DNA from: Viola odorata
Taxonomy: Eukaryota > Streptophyta > Magnoliopsida > Malpighiales > Violaceae
DNA length: 64,000 nt
Reading direction: 5' to 3'
Assembly (NCBI GenBank): GCA_963691705.1
Contig: OY829544.1
Coordinates: 503,501 to 567,500 of the forward strand
In this document: one piece after another, positions 1-10,700 of the stretch
Layout of the letters: each line of letters opens with the position of its first letter
Position numbering within the stretch: position 1 is the stretch's first letter
The notes under the pieces: generated by a model
The model's input: only the letters and a program-made list of their open reading frames with translations
Database searches by the model: none
Told to the model about the DNA's origin: nothing
Made by a program: the position numbers and the translations under genes

Positions 1-239
1 ATTTGGTGATTTCAGTTTGATTTTCGCTTGATTGATTGATAATGATGCACAATTTGGAACAAACCAATGTTAATTTTTGGTTGTATTTTGATGGTTCAAG
101 TTATCTAGATATCCCAATTTGTATTTACGCTTAATTGATTTGATAATGATGCACTTATTAATGTGGGAATTAAACGCTTGTCCTTTGATGCTGAATGCAG
201 AAACAAAGGAACACCTTGGTGAAGCAGAATTTGGTAGAA
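1..239 (+). other. 5' leader/intron end of the polyamine transporter gene
   Basis: No protein is supported here. The sequence is T-rich, and a good acceptor (ctgaatgcag) ends at base 200, 40 bases before the chosen start codon. This looks like the end of an intron in the 5' untranslated region, with its upstream exon outside the window. The intron is inferred from splice consensus only. Confidence 0.5.
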
Positions 240-1646
240 ATGGCAGGGGACAACAGTGCTGATTATGTAGTTTTTGGAGAGTCTTCATTTCCTAGTTTAG
301 ATAATATTCCGAAGGTTTCGGTTGTGCCCCTTGTTTTCCTCATCTTTTATGAAGTTTCTGGAGGACCATTTGGCATTGAGGATAGTGTCCAGGCAGCTGG
401 GCCCCTTTTAGCTCTTGTAGGATTTTTACTTTTCCCGCTTATATGGAGCATTCCAGAAGCATTAATAACTGCAGAAATGGGTACCATGTTCCCAGAGAAT
501 GGTGGGTATGTGGTTTGGGTTTCATCAGCTCTGGGTCCATTTTGGGGATTTCAACAAGGTTGGATGAAATGGCTTAGTGGTGTCATTGACAATGCACTAT
601 ACCCCGTTTTGTTTCTAGACTATCTAAAATCTGCAATTCCGGCATTGGAGAGTGGTGTTCCTAGGGTAATAGCTGTTCTGGCCATAACTGTGGTTCTTAC
701 TTACATGAACTACAGGGGTTTAACCATAGTTGGATGGGTTGCTATTGCCTTAGGCGTAGTGTCCCTTCTTCCATTTGTTTTTATGGGTTTTGTGGCAATC
801 CCCAAATTGGAGCCCTCAAGGTGGTTAGTGGTGGATATGGGCAGTGTGGATTGGGGTTTGTTTTTAAACACTCTCTTTTGGAATCTCAACTACTGGGACT
901 CAATAAGCACTCTGACAGGAGAGGTGGAAAACCCACATAAAACTCTCCCCAAAGCTCTTTCTTATGCTCTCATCTTGGTTATCCTGGGATACTTTTTCCC
1001 TCTCTTGATTGGTACTGGAGCAGTTCCACTTGACCGGAGTCTTTGGTCTGATGGGTATTTCTCAGATATTGCTAAAATTCTGGGAGGTGTGTGGCTAAGA
1101 TCTTGGATCCAAGGGGCCTCTGCGTTGTCCAACATGGGCATGTTTGTGGCTGAGATGAGTAGCGACTCTTTCCAGCTTCTGGGCATGGCTGAACGTGGGA
1201 TGCTTCCTGAGATCTTTGCCAATAGGTCTCGATATGGAACCCCTCTTGTTGGAATTTTATTTTCTTCATCTGGGGTGGTTTTGCTCTCATGGTTGAGCTT
1301 TCAAGAGATTGTTGCTGCAGAGAACTATTTATACTGTTTTGGAATGATTATGGAATTTATAGCCTTCGTGAAATTAAGGATTCAATACCCAGAAGCAAAT
1401 AGGCCCTACAAGATACCTGTTGGAACAGCTGGAGCAATTTTAATGTGCATTCCTCCAACAATACTAATTTTGGTGGTTTTAGCTCTTGCTTCTCTCAAAA
1501 TCATGGCTCTTAGCTGCCTTGCTGTCATTATTGGGTTTATTATCCATCCTTCCCTCATGTATGCTGAGAAGAAGAGGTGGTTCAAGTTCAGTAATTCTCA
1601 CCTTACCGACGTCACTGTTGCCTACCGTCAGGCGTCTGAACCATGA
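240..1646 (+). CDS. LAT-family polyamine/amino-acid transporter (PUT-like)
   Basis: Single coding exon, 468 aa from the ATG at 240 (MAGDNSADY...). A longer frame opens at 195, but it crosses the likely acceptor at 200, so 240 is preferred. The protein is an APC-superfamily permease: about 12 hydrophobic segments, an early unwound-helix motif around residues 30-45 ([20 protein letters not shown]), a conserved NYWDS segment near 220 followed by [15 protein letters not shown], and a C-terminal NRPYKIPVG. These match the plant LAT/PUT group (RMV1 and relatives), which import polyamines such as putrescine and spermidine, and paraquat, by proton symport at the plasma membrane, ER or Golgi. Length and an intronless coding region are normal for the group. 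No lesion is visible. The exact substrate cannot be read from sequence. Confidence 0.93.
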   Translation: MAGDNSADYVVFGESSFPSLDNIPKVSVVPLVFLIFYEVSGGPFGIEDSVQAAGPLLALVGFLLFPLIWSIPEALITAEMGTMFPENGGYVVWVSSALGPFWGFQQGWMKWLSGVIDNALYPVLFLDYLKSAIPALESGVPRVIAVLAITVVLTYMNYRGLTIVGWVAIALGVVSLLPFVFMGFVAIPKLEPSRWLVVDMGSVDWGLFLNTLFWNLNYWDSISTLTGEVENPHKTLPKALSYALILVILGYFFPLLIGTGAVPLDRSLWSDGYFSDIAKILGGVWLRSWIQGASALSNMGMFVAEMSSDSFQLLGMAERGMLPEIFANRSRYGTPLVGILFSSSGVVLLSWLSFQEIVAAENYLYCFGMIMEFIAFVKLRIQYPEANRPYKIPVGTAGAILMCIPPTILILVVLALASLKIMALSCLAVIIGFIIHPSLMYAEKKRWFKFSNSHLTDVTVAYRQASEP

Positions 1647-2569
1647 ATGGTAGTACTCTAACGTTACCTTTTCCTTTTTTCTGCGCCTTCTTATTGGCTT
1701 ATTTTCATGCTTATGAATCATTGCGTAATTGCTTGTTAATATGGAGGCCAACAGTTTCTTAGTATATCTTTTCTTTTCTGATCAAGGAGGCCAACGGTGA
1801 TCTCCCAATAAGTGTGCTAGTGTGAGGATAAGGCGGAGCATGACATGCTAGGTAATGCAAATCAAGCGTCAGAATGCATAGTACGACTACATCAATGAAA
1901 TCAAGCCACAATCCATTCTGCACCGAAGCTTCTTGTGCCGTTGGTTAACATCTAGTGTTGTGTTTCCCTGCTCGCTGAAACTGCTGTTCACTGTTTCAAT
2001 GTTGCGTTTGGAGAAACAGAACTTTGTTAGCTATAAGACCAATACCGAACGTATTTAGCTTGAGCGTTTTGATCTCTTGGTTTTGCAAAGGATTAAATAA
2101 TTTTTCTCACCGGTTCCACTTTTTTCATTGAATACTGTGCTGTCCGAGATTGATTGTGATGTTTTTTATATTCTGCAATACTCAACTTGATGGTTTCGTC
2201 CGGCAATAATTTGATAGTTTGGTCTGGCAATTCAAATTGCTGGAATGGATGGGTTGATGTAGGCACAAGTTTCAACCATATCTCAATATCAGGTGCAAGC
2301 CTGCAACCGAGCAACGAGCTGTTCAGTTCACCAACTTACCTATCTATGAGATCCACGTGGCAAGCTCCCATCCATTAACTTGAAGTCTATAACTAACATA
2401 TTTTCCGGAAATTACAACACTTTCTACTCTAGGGTTTTGGCCTTTTATGCGCTACCCCCAATCAAAAATATAAACATGAGAAAGAAAAAATCAGACTTGC
2501 TGCATTTCTTTCAGCTCCAAGTAGCACATCAGAAACACTACTTAATTCCTTGACGGCTTAGGAGCGGAG
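1647..2569. other. Intergenic region
   Basis: Holds the 3' UTR of the transporter and the promoter/leader of the PP2A B' gene. Open frames here (for example 2187-2378 +) have no recognisable protein features and are treated as chance. No repeat or RNA gene was recognised. Confidence 0.5.
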
Positions 2570-4229
2570 ATGGGTGCTCACAGAAACTCACCAAGAACCG
2601 CTCCAGTGAAAAAATCCGGCACCAAGGTGATGGTTGTTCAAAGAAACTCGCCAAGAAACTCTCCGGTGAAAAAGTCCAGCACCGAGGAGGTGGATGTTTA
2701 TAGAAACTCGCCAAGAAACTCTCCAGAGAAAAAGTCCGTCACCCTTCAGCACCTCTTTGAACTGGAGTCTGCTGAGAAAAATGGCAAAGTTATTTCCAGT
2801 CCGAAATATGATGGGAAGGGTTCTGTTGAATCTGAGAAGGAAGATATCCTGTCTATCATATCTAGTTGTTCTGTCGTTTTCAACTCCGGTGATCCTTCAA
2901 AGTCTCCGTCAGAGCGAGAACTAAAGCGAAACAAGCTTTTCCAGCTGCTTTTGATCATCAAAACCTCCAAGATGCCACTTCCTAATCAGGTTTTACTCCC
3001 TCTTGTGTGCATGATAGGAACCAACCTCTTCAGGCCCCTGCCTCCATCTTCCAACTCAGAATTACCTGAAGATGAAGACATCGTTTCTATCTTATCACCA
3101 GTGTGGCCGCACCTTCAGATTGTCTACGACATCCTGCTTAGGCTAGTCCACAAGATGGATCCCAAGATTCTTAGAGAACACATCGATCAGCATTTCCTTG
3201 CCAAACTTCTCGCTCTGTTTCAATCCGACGACCCAAGAGAACGCTGCATTTTGAAGAATATTTACCACCGGACATATGCCAGGTTCACCTTCTACAGGGC
3301 ATTCATGAGGAAATCGATGAACGATGTGCTCCTGCTCTATGTTTTCGGCACGGGGAAGCACCATGGGATCTGCGAGCTGCTCGAGGTATGGGGGAGCGTC
3401 ATAAATGGTTTTACAGTTCCGTTGAAAGAAGAGCACAAGCTTTTCTTGATGCGAGTGCTTATTCCATTACACAAGGCCAGCGGAATGCAGTTTTACCACA
3501 GGCAACTAGCTTACTGCATCAACCAGTTTGTGCAAAAGGAGCCAATGCTCGGCGGGCTCATTATTCGAAGGATCTTAAGGAATTGGCCTGTCACCAACTG
3601 TCAAAAAGAAGTCCTGCTCATTGCTGAATTAGAAGAACTGGTAGAGAACATCGATCCTGACCACTACAGGAAATTAGCTTTGCCATTGTGTACACAAATC
3701 ACTAGATGCATGAACAGTTGTAATTCGCAGGTAACCTAAGAATCACTCGCTCTTTTTTTTTTCATTTCGAGCGAAACCCATGCTCAGATGTCCTCACAGT
3801 TTCTTGGTCAAAATCTGAATGCCGTGTGTATAAATGCAGGTTGCGGAGCGCGCGTTATACGTATGGAACAAAGAGCAGTTTGTGAAGATGGCATCGTCCG
3901 CGATCGAAGAGGTGTTTCCTGTGGTGATTGAAGGAATGGAGAAGAACCTGAAGTGGCATTGGAGCCAGAGTGTGAAGCAGCTAACAGAGAATGTGAAAGT
4001 AATGGTTGAAGATATGGATCCTTATTTATATGAAAAATGCCTCCAAGAAATCGCTCACAAAGAAATCTTGGCTCGCCAAGAAGACATGAAGAGGAAAGAA
4101 AAATGGGAAAGAATAGAACTGCAAGCAGCCAAGAGCAGTCATCACTTATTCCTACCACAACAAAGTATATGTATTTCTCATTCATCAGCTATTGATGTAC
4201 CCAACAACAACAAAATAATAATCAGCTAA
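2570..4229 (+). CDS. PP2A regulatory subunit B' (B56 family)
   Basis: Join of 2570-3730 and 3840-4229 (intron 3731-3839, phase 0), 516 aa. B56 subunits bind the PP2A A/C core and choose substrates. Residues about 60-480 form the HEAT-like B56 domain; recognisable blocks include WPHLQIVYDILLRLV, FLAKLLALFQSDDPRERC, LKNIYHRTYARFTFYRAFMR, GICELLEVWGSVINGF and, across the splice junction, QVAERALYVWN. The intron falls just before VAERAL. The N-terminus is unusual: three tandem 20-residue units built on RNSPRNSPxKKS, each giving two Ser-Pro or Thr-Pro sites next to basic residues. The C-terminal tail after KWERIELQAAK is polar and divergent. A Stowaway-like element begins 13 bp after the stop codon, so the 3' UTR is probably transposon-derived. 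Family assignment is firm; the isoform is not determined. Confidence 0.93.
2579..2742 (+). repeat. Three tandem ~60-bp coding repeats (20-aa Ser-Pro units)
   Basis: Units begin at about 2579, 2639 and 2699. Each reads agaaactcNccaagaa... and encodes RNSPR(T/N)(A/S)P(V/E)KKS followed by a more variable spacer; the third unit is truncated. The reading frame is kept across all copies, and differences between copies show the duplication is not brand new. Confidence 0.85.
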
Positions 4230-4242
4230 TTGTCATTCAATA

Positions 4243-4499
4243 CTCCCTCATTTCTTTTTAGGTGGCGCTTTTTCAAAAAAAAGTTGTTTCGTTATATTTT
4301 AATTTTTAATATCATTTTTTATAATCGATGATAAAATTAACTCTACAAAATTTAAAATTAACTATTAAAAATTAAAAATGACTGATTGATAATTAATAAG
4401 GATAATTCAATAAGAAATCATACAATAATTGTAATCTAATGATTATCTTTGTTATCATAAAAAATAAAAAAGTGACAACCGAATAAGAAACGGAGGAAG
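4243..4499. mobile_element. Stowaway-like MITE (257 bp)
   Basis: Begins ctccctcatttcttttta and ends with the inverted counterpart (aataagaaacggaggaag). It is flanked by TA on both sides (4241-4242 and 4500-4501), as expected of Tc1/mariner-type Stowaway elements. The interior is very AT-rich and non-coding. It lies 13 bp past the PP2A B' stop codon. Confidence 0.75.
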
Positions 4500-4737
4500 T
4501 AGCTTTTAACCCATCATTAACAACATTTTACGAATTATTATATTATACAAAAAGAAGAAAGGAAAACGAACTTGGTAGGCTCTCTCTAGAGTGAAGCACT
4601 AGGCGTTCGTGTTGAGTTCTTCTCATCTCTCATCTCCTTAGTGTGCTTAGTATCGTTTATCGCTCTCCATCTACACCTCTCATCCTTGATCCACCATACA
4701 CCAAACAACCACTCCATCTCGCACCCAATTTTCGCCA

Positions 4738-4902
4738 TGGAACAAGATGATGAGATCTTTCTCTACGACGAACAAGACATACAACTTACCATCAACAACT
4801 GCAAAAAGACCCTCATAGGAAAAGTATGAGGGGATAAAACCATAAAAAAACTCACCATAAAAGAAGTCATAAGAGGGAGAATGGAAGCATCTATTTAAAA
4901 AC
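4738..4902 (+). pseudogene. LINE ORF1 / DUF4283-like fragment
   Basis: An ATG at 4738 opens MEQDDEIFLYDEQDIQLT..., then KKTLIGKV, an in-frame TGA at 4828, and a continuation in the same frame (GDKTIKK...) to a stop at about 4902. An acidic head followed by a C-x-TLIGK(V/L) strand resembles the start of the DUF4283 domain found in ORF1 of plant L1-type LINEs and related proteins. The upstream ctctctctagag-type leader fits a LINE 5' end. No reverse transcriptase follows, so this is a short broken remnant. The assignment comes from motif resemblance only. Confidence 0.4.
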
Positions 4903-5215
4903 AAAAATTTAAAATAACGTTTGATTGACCGGGTCTAATTTACTGTTTAACTAATTAATGATCCGGCTCATACTGATTAATCTACCGGGCCGGTCCAGAC
5001 TTGAAAAGCACGAGCCGATTCCTACTTTAAACTCCGGGCCCCAATTGGCGAGAAAAAGTGGCGGCCGAGTAAGCACGTCGACCGACGTGTACCCTAAGGA
5101 AACAGATAGAAGAAATTAGAAAGACAACGACACCGTTTCAAGAGCGAGCTCGACTTCATGTTTCTGTTCTCTCGTTCTGGTCTTAAAATCGCCAAACCAG
5201 CGTCTCTCTAGTTCT

Positions 5216-5250
5216 CCTTTCTTCTTCTTCTTCTTCTTCTTCTTCTTCAA
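5216..5250 (+). repeat. TTC microsatellite in the SecE-like gene leader
   Basis: About ten TTC/CTT units lie in the probable first, non-coding exon of the SecE-like gene. A donor-like gtatgc follows at about 5262, and an acceptor ttgcag ends at about 5716, suggesting a 5'-UTR intron. Confidence 0.8.
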
Positions 5251-5754
5251 AGCTTCAAACGGTATGCTTTTAATCAGTTTTTCATTTCTTGAATTTCGTC
5301 GGGTTTCAACTCTCAACTGTTATTCCCTGTTACTTATATTTAGATACTAAATCATCTCGTTAAGTGTTAAATTTAACTTGAAGGCAGTAAAATACATCAT
5401 TCTTAAACATTTAAAATCGTTGCCTGGGGAGTTTTAGGGTTTGTTGCCTCGAATAATTCTGACATTGTGAGCTAGAATTTTGTGTATGATGGGTAAAGTA
5501 GCTAAAGATGAAGGAGCTGCATTTGCAATTTCTGATACTGTGATTGGATGATTGAGTGTTTGGTTCAATTTGGGTGCTTGAAAATTAACCAACTAGTATT
5601 TTTCGGAAATTAGCATCGTTGGAAGTGGTTGTATTTGTAGGATTATGGATCGTGTGGTTTGTTGTTGCAAGTAATGGTGAGGAGTAAATTCTTGCTTCCT
5701 CTTTTTGTTGTTGCAGTGGGTGTATATTGAAACAGAACATAGTGATATACTAGG

Positions 5755-6821
5755 ATGGCCACTGTTTCTGGACTTTACAGAAGTTGTTCAGGTTGGTGGT
5801 TTGTCTCTCTCTTGATTGCTATTTCGAATTGTTACGGTGTTTGTATGTTGTAATGTGTTCCTCCCTTATTTCCTTATGAAGGTTTAATTGGCCCTAGCAG
5901 TTCTAAACTACTATTCAGGATTCAGAGATGTAACGACATCAGATTTATGGACTACAATAAGTTTCAGCCAGCATCGGAAAGAGTAATTTTCCTTCCCTTT
6001 CTTGTTTGCTTGATTGTCCATGTAGTTTTTTTTGTATTCTAGAGAGTTAATTCTTATTTATTTGATTCATGGGTTGATCCTTTCATTTCTTTTGTAATAT
6101 TTTTTCTTAGCCGCTCAAAGGGAGAAATCAATATCGTCCTGCACAGCATAGCGGTCTTCGCAATAAACATGTGCTATCTGTAGGGCGGGATCATTATCAA
6201 TTGAGTAATGAAGAGGACTTGCCTAAGGAACCTTTTTGGCTAAGCCTTGTGAAGGAAGCAATCTGGTACTTCATTTGTAGACTTCTATCCTCGTGTTAAA
6301 ATGCATTGATTTACTTGCAGTCTTGTCTACTCCCTTTCGTATAATAGTGTAAGAATTCGTTTGGAATGTAATAGAAATGCAACGAGCTGGCATTCCCTAA
6401 GCGACTAACTTTTGATGTTTTCTTGTCAGGGCCTGGAAGACATTATTCTCATTTCTGTTTGAGCAACCTAGTCAGCTGAAGTACATAGAGTGGCCAAGTT
6501 TCCAAAGCACGGTATGAAGCATCATTTTTTAATTCTTATTACGATATAGAATGATGTGAAGAACGTGGACTGATACCACCCCTATTTTGTTTTTAGTATA
6601 TTTCTATCCATAGATCTGTCAGACCAGCAAGAAAACCCTTTTCCCAAGTTTTGTCCTGTGCAATTGACTATTGAAGAATCTCAAAGTTCTCTCGTGTTGT
6701 TGTGCAGCTGAAGACTTCTACCCTAACTCTTGTTCTTGTAGCAATTTTCATTGTTGTCCTATCATCGGTTGACTCTGCACTATGCTTTGTGCTGGCATTG
6801 CTTTTGAGGAGAACTCCTTGA
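5755..6821 (+). CDS. SECE2: SecE-family preprotein translocase subunit (SECE2-like)
   Basis: Join 5755-5791, 5882-5982, 6111-6265, 6430-6511, 6708-6821: 162 aa, with all five junctions in frame and on GT-AG. The N-terminal ~70 residues are Ser/Arg-rich and look like a plastid transit peptide. The C-terminal half has the SecE pattern: an amphipathic stretch with QLKYIEWPSFQST, then one long transmembrane helix (LVLVAIFIVVLSSVDSALCF) and a short basic tail ending RRTP. SecE stabilises SecY in the translocon. The sequence matches my recollection of the protein at Arabidopsis At4g38490, called SECE2 of the second plastid (envelope) Sec system, rather than thylakoid SECE1. The neighbours IES6, DUF616 and V-ATPase B support this by order. 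The SecE family is clear; the SECE2 name is likely. Confidence 0.78.
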
Positions 6822-7796
6822 GGATTGGATTTTCGACATGTCTGCTTACAGATCCTCACTCGTCTTTACCGCTATGATGTGAGAGGGAAACTGTTTCCAT
6901 TGATGGGAGTGTTGAGATTCTCCCCCAGTCTTGCACTTCTTAAGAAGCAAAGACGAGCCATGGTTTATGAGGCGATGGGCAAATGGTTGTTACGATTGTC
7001 CAGTATATTCTTGATGCTGGTTTAAAACTTGATTTTGAACTAGATGATATTGATTCTTACGAAGCTAAGGGCAGCTAGACATTATCTAATTTCAAGTCCA
7101 AAATAAGGAACTATATCAATCAACTCAGATTCTCAGAATAATCCAATGATTACATTAATGCACTAGTATGCTTACAATCCAGAATGCTCGGTTTGTGATC
7201 GAAACAATTACAGGTTAAAACATTGAAGATTACATGGCATGAGAAACTTCCAAGAATGAAATCAATGTCAAAACCCCTTGCACAAAAATATCACAGGAAC
7301 CTATGAACTGAGTAAAAATAAATAAAACCCTTGACCATCAAACTGACAAGGAGCCAAAAAAGAGAAATATCACTATTAAACGATTCTCTTCCCTGCTAAA
7401 AGAAAAAGGGGAGAAAAAAAGAGCAGCAGCAGCAGCAAAAGCTTGAATGAGATCACTTTTAAAGATCCTCCTCCCTATCAAAGAACACTAAGATGAACCC
7501 TCTATAATAGCCACGCCTCTGTACACCATTGTATCAACCCAATACTTCATTTTTCTCTAAAGCCACGATTCAAACCGGACCACCAATACAATGTTTGGAA
7601 GCAGTCCGATTATTCAACGGAGTATGGCAATACCAATTCTTTTTGCCTGGAAAAAATGGTGACAATATTCCCATTTTTGCCTCGAATAAATCACAGCTCG
7701 AATCATACAGGGAAATGATTATGATGACTGATGCAGATACAGCTCACAAGAATCACACGCTGACAGATAAGTTCCAGCAAGCAAATCAGAACAGCT
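6822..7796. other. Convergent 3' region between the SecE-like and transportin genes
   Basis: Contains the two facing 3' UTRs. A frame at 7529-7876 overlaps the last transportin exon on the other strand and is not credible. A short agcagcagcagcagc run lies near 7422. No RNA gene or transposon was recognised. Confidence 0.5.
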
Positions 7797-10700
7797 TTAT
7801 ACTTGATATTTTAATAGCTTTTCTTTCACTGGGGGATCTAGTGCGGACATATACTGGTCCCATGCTCCGTTCCTAAGCATCTGCAATAACATCCATTGAA
7901 AGACCAGTTATATACATCAAACTTTTTTTTAACTGGTAAACTGCATGAAAGGAAAGCATCCAACCGAAGCATTTCTAACCTGCTTATAACCATGCAGCAC
8001 CTGGCAAACTTCATTGTGTAGCTCTTCACTCCTTATTTCCTATAGGTAAGGAAAGAAACAAGAAATTAATTTTTACCCACAGAATATTAAGTTGAAAACA
8101 TCTATCAACCAATTCTTACCTGCCAACTTGCAATTGCTTTGCACATGAAAACAAGCGAGCTTAAACCTCCCGATGGATTTGCTCTGACCTGGAGACATTT
8201 GACAACACCAAAGCAATAAGAATAGGTATTATCACTTGCCAGCTTTATCAAGAGCTATTATGAAAGCATTTGCATACCATTGCACAAAGACCTCGGAAAG
8301 CATCCTCCTTCTCAATATCATCATGTATACTGCCACATATAATCCATTTAACATTTACATTTGGTCAAGAACATTGATAAAATGATATAGTTGGGCCGGC
8401 ACTTACATAGACAAGGCAGTACACCATGCTTGCATGAAATGCTCCATGTGTGGTGATACAAGCTCAGGACAAGCCCAAGAAAGCCTTCCAAGTGTGATTG
8501 CACTATTCTCTATGAGTGACTTGTTCAGCCCCTGCTCAGCATCCACAATTATTGTGATTACATAATTGAGAAAACAAACATCCACAAGAGCTACAGACAT
8601 GCACAGTAACACCTATGGACTATGGTTATGTCATTTACCTCTGGATGCTGAAGGATGGGAACTAAGCAAGCAACAATAGTCATTACAATTGGAGAAATTT
8701 CTTGGCGAACCTGTCATTAATATTAATAAAATACCATATAAGCAATTAGATTAAATAGGGATCATACTGTGCTAAGTATTGGTAAAAGGTACACAACCCA
8801 ACAAAGAACATAAAACATTCTACTCCAACTCTATCCTATTAATTTGCATTTCTCCAAAATGATGCGTTATAGCAGGTGGCACTGGTAACACATAATTGCC
8901 ATCCACCACATTAGCAATTTATAAGAACTAACATGGTGGAAAAAATAAGAAACTTTTTGTCCCATTTAAACCAGTGTAAAAACTTGGAATTTCGTAGATC
9001 CAACCAGGACAATACCAAAGGTTAAAGAATGAAACCCATGCTACACTTTATGCTTTGTCAGATGTCTAGCCAACTACAATGCAGAGTGGTGACATACCTT
9101 AACTGCTAATTCTCCAATCGCCCAACAAGCATTATTTGCTACTGAAACAGTTTCCTTCAGCTTAGAAGTGTCCTGTATAGAGCAAATGCTATGTTAAAAC
9201 ATTGATAAGCCAAATATAACACAAAGAAAAGGAAATGGGAGACACAAACCAGTTGTTTGGCTGCAATATCAAGAAATTCAGAAAGTCGAGGGCGCAAATG
9301 AATAGAGCATACCTGAGCATAACCACACAAGACATTTTATGTACATAAAAAATAAGTCAACAATAAGAACCGCATATGCTTAATTGAGCTTCCAGCAGCC
9401 AGCAGTCTAAACGATCAGTCCTAACTATTTGATTTTTATTTAAAGAGTCTCATATCCCAATCTTCAAGGGAAGGGTATGGAAAGTAGATTTAGATAAGCT
9501 AGCTGGAGATAAAATTTCAATTACCCTGGCAAGGTCCCCTAGAAGAGCAAATGCACTTTGTCGAACATCAGAAGCATCATCCATGCAACACTGAAGAAGC
9601 AGGTCCCTTAAACTACTTTGTGATACCTGCAGATGAATTGAATAAGATCATTCAGTAAATGTGTAATGATGGAAGGATATCTCAGCTGATGTGAAGCATC
9701 TGCATCACATACACATGATTACAGTCCAGGATCAGCATATAATTACTAAGAGTGTTCATTCTAAAGGTTGAAATGGTTAAAAGCTAAGCACAAACACTCT
9801 GCCCCAAATACGAGCCTAAATGAATGAAAAGAGGGGGATATTACAGGGAAGGATAAAATAATGAATTCATATTGGAAAAGCAATTTCGGAAGAGGTGTAC
9901 CAAACTTTCTATCCCGCTACCAAGACCCTCAGCAAGTCCAGAGAGAAGATCGAGAGAGCAGACTACAAACTCTTTATCGTAGGGAACCCCAGCTGAAACA
10001 GCATCAACCTGGAATAAAATTCCAATGAATCTCTAAAAGCTTCGAAAGTGCAGCTAGTATAAATATAAGTACCCTTGGGAAACGAACAGCTTCAATGAGC
10101 AACAAACTTAATACAGCCAGCATAATAGGTGGATTGATAATTAGGTCACAACATGATAAAGATTAAAAATTGGTAAAACCTTAGCCAGCTGTTGGGCCTG
10201 GATGATGATTATGCACCTCTGGAAAACAGGTTCTGCAAATTGAGAGAATCCCGTGCCCAATGCCTGAAACAAATAACACATACTATTCTCTTGTATCACG
10301 GCAATCCTTATTATTATAATTTCTGCTTCAGAAAAGAATAGCTTGGAAAATTATCAAACTTGATACCACCTTGACAGATATCCCAAAATATTCAATCAAG
10401 AACAAAACAAAATAGTAACTTATACCTGCGCTATGGATGTGAAGCACTCCAACAGAGGAAAGATATCTTTGTCCGAATTTGCAAGCTGCTGCCACTTGCT
10501 TATTAATGGCGGCATCAGAATTTCAAGATGAGAAGGCTGCAAAATTATCAAGGTAGTCAACACTTCTAAACTATAAAAGTGTAGATACAAATTCGATGTA
10601 TTTCAAACCTGATTGTAGAAGCAACAAGAAAATAGGAAATGATGAGTGAAGGGTAATACCTGATTCAATTCTGCTCCAACAGCATCTGCTAGAGTTCCAA

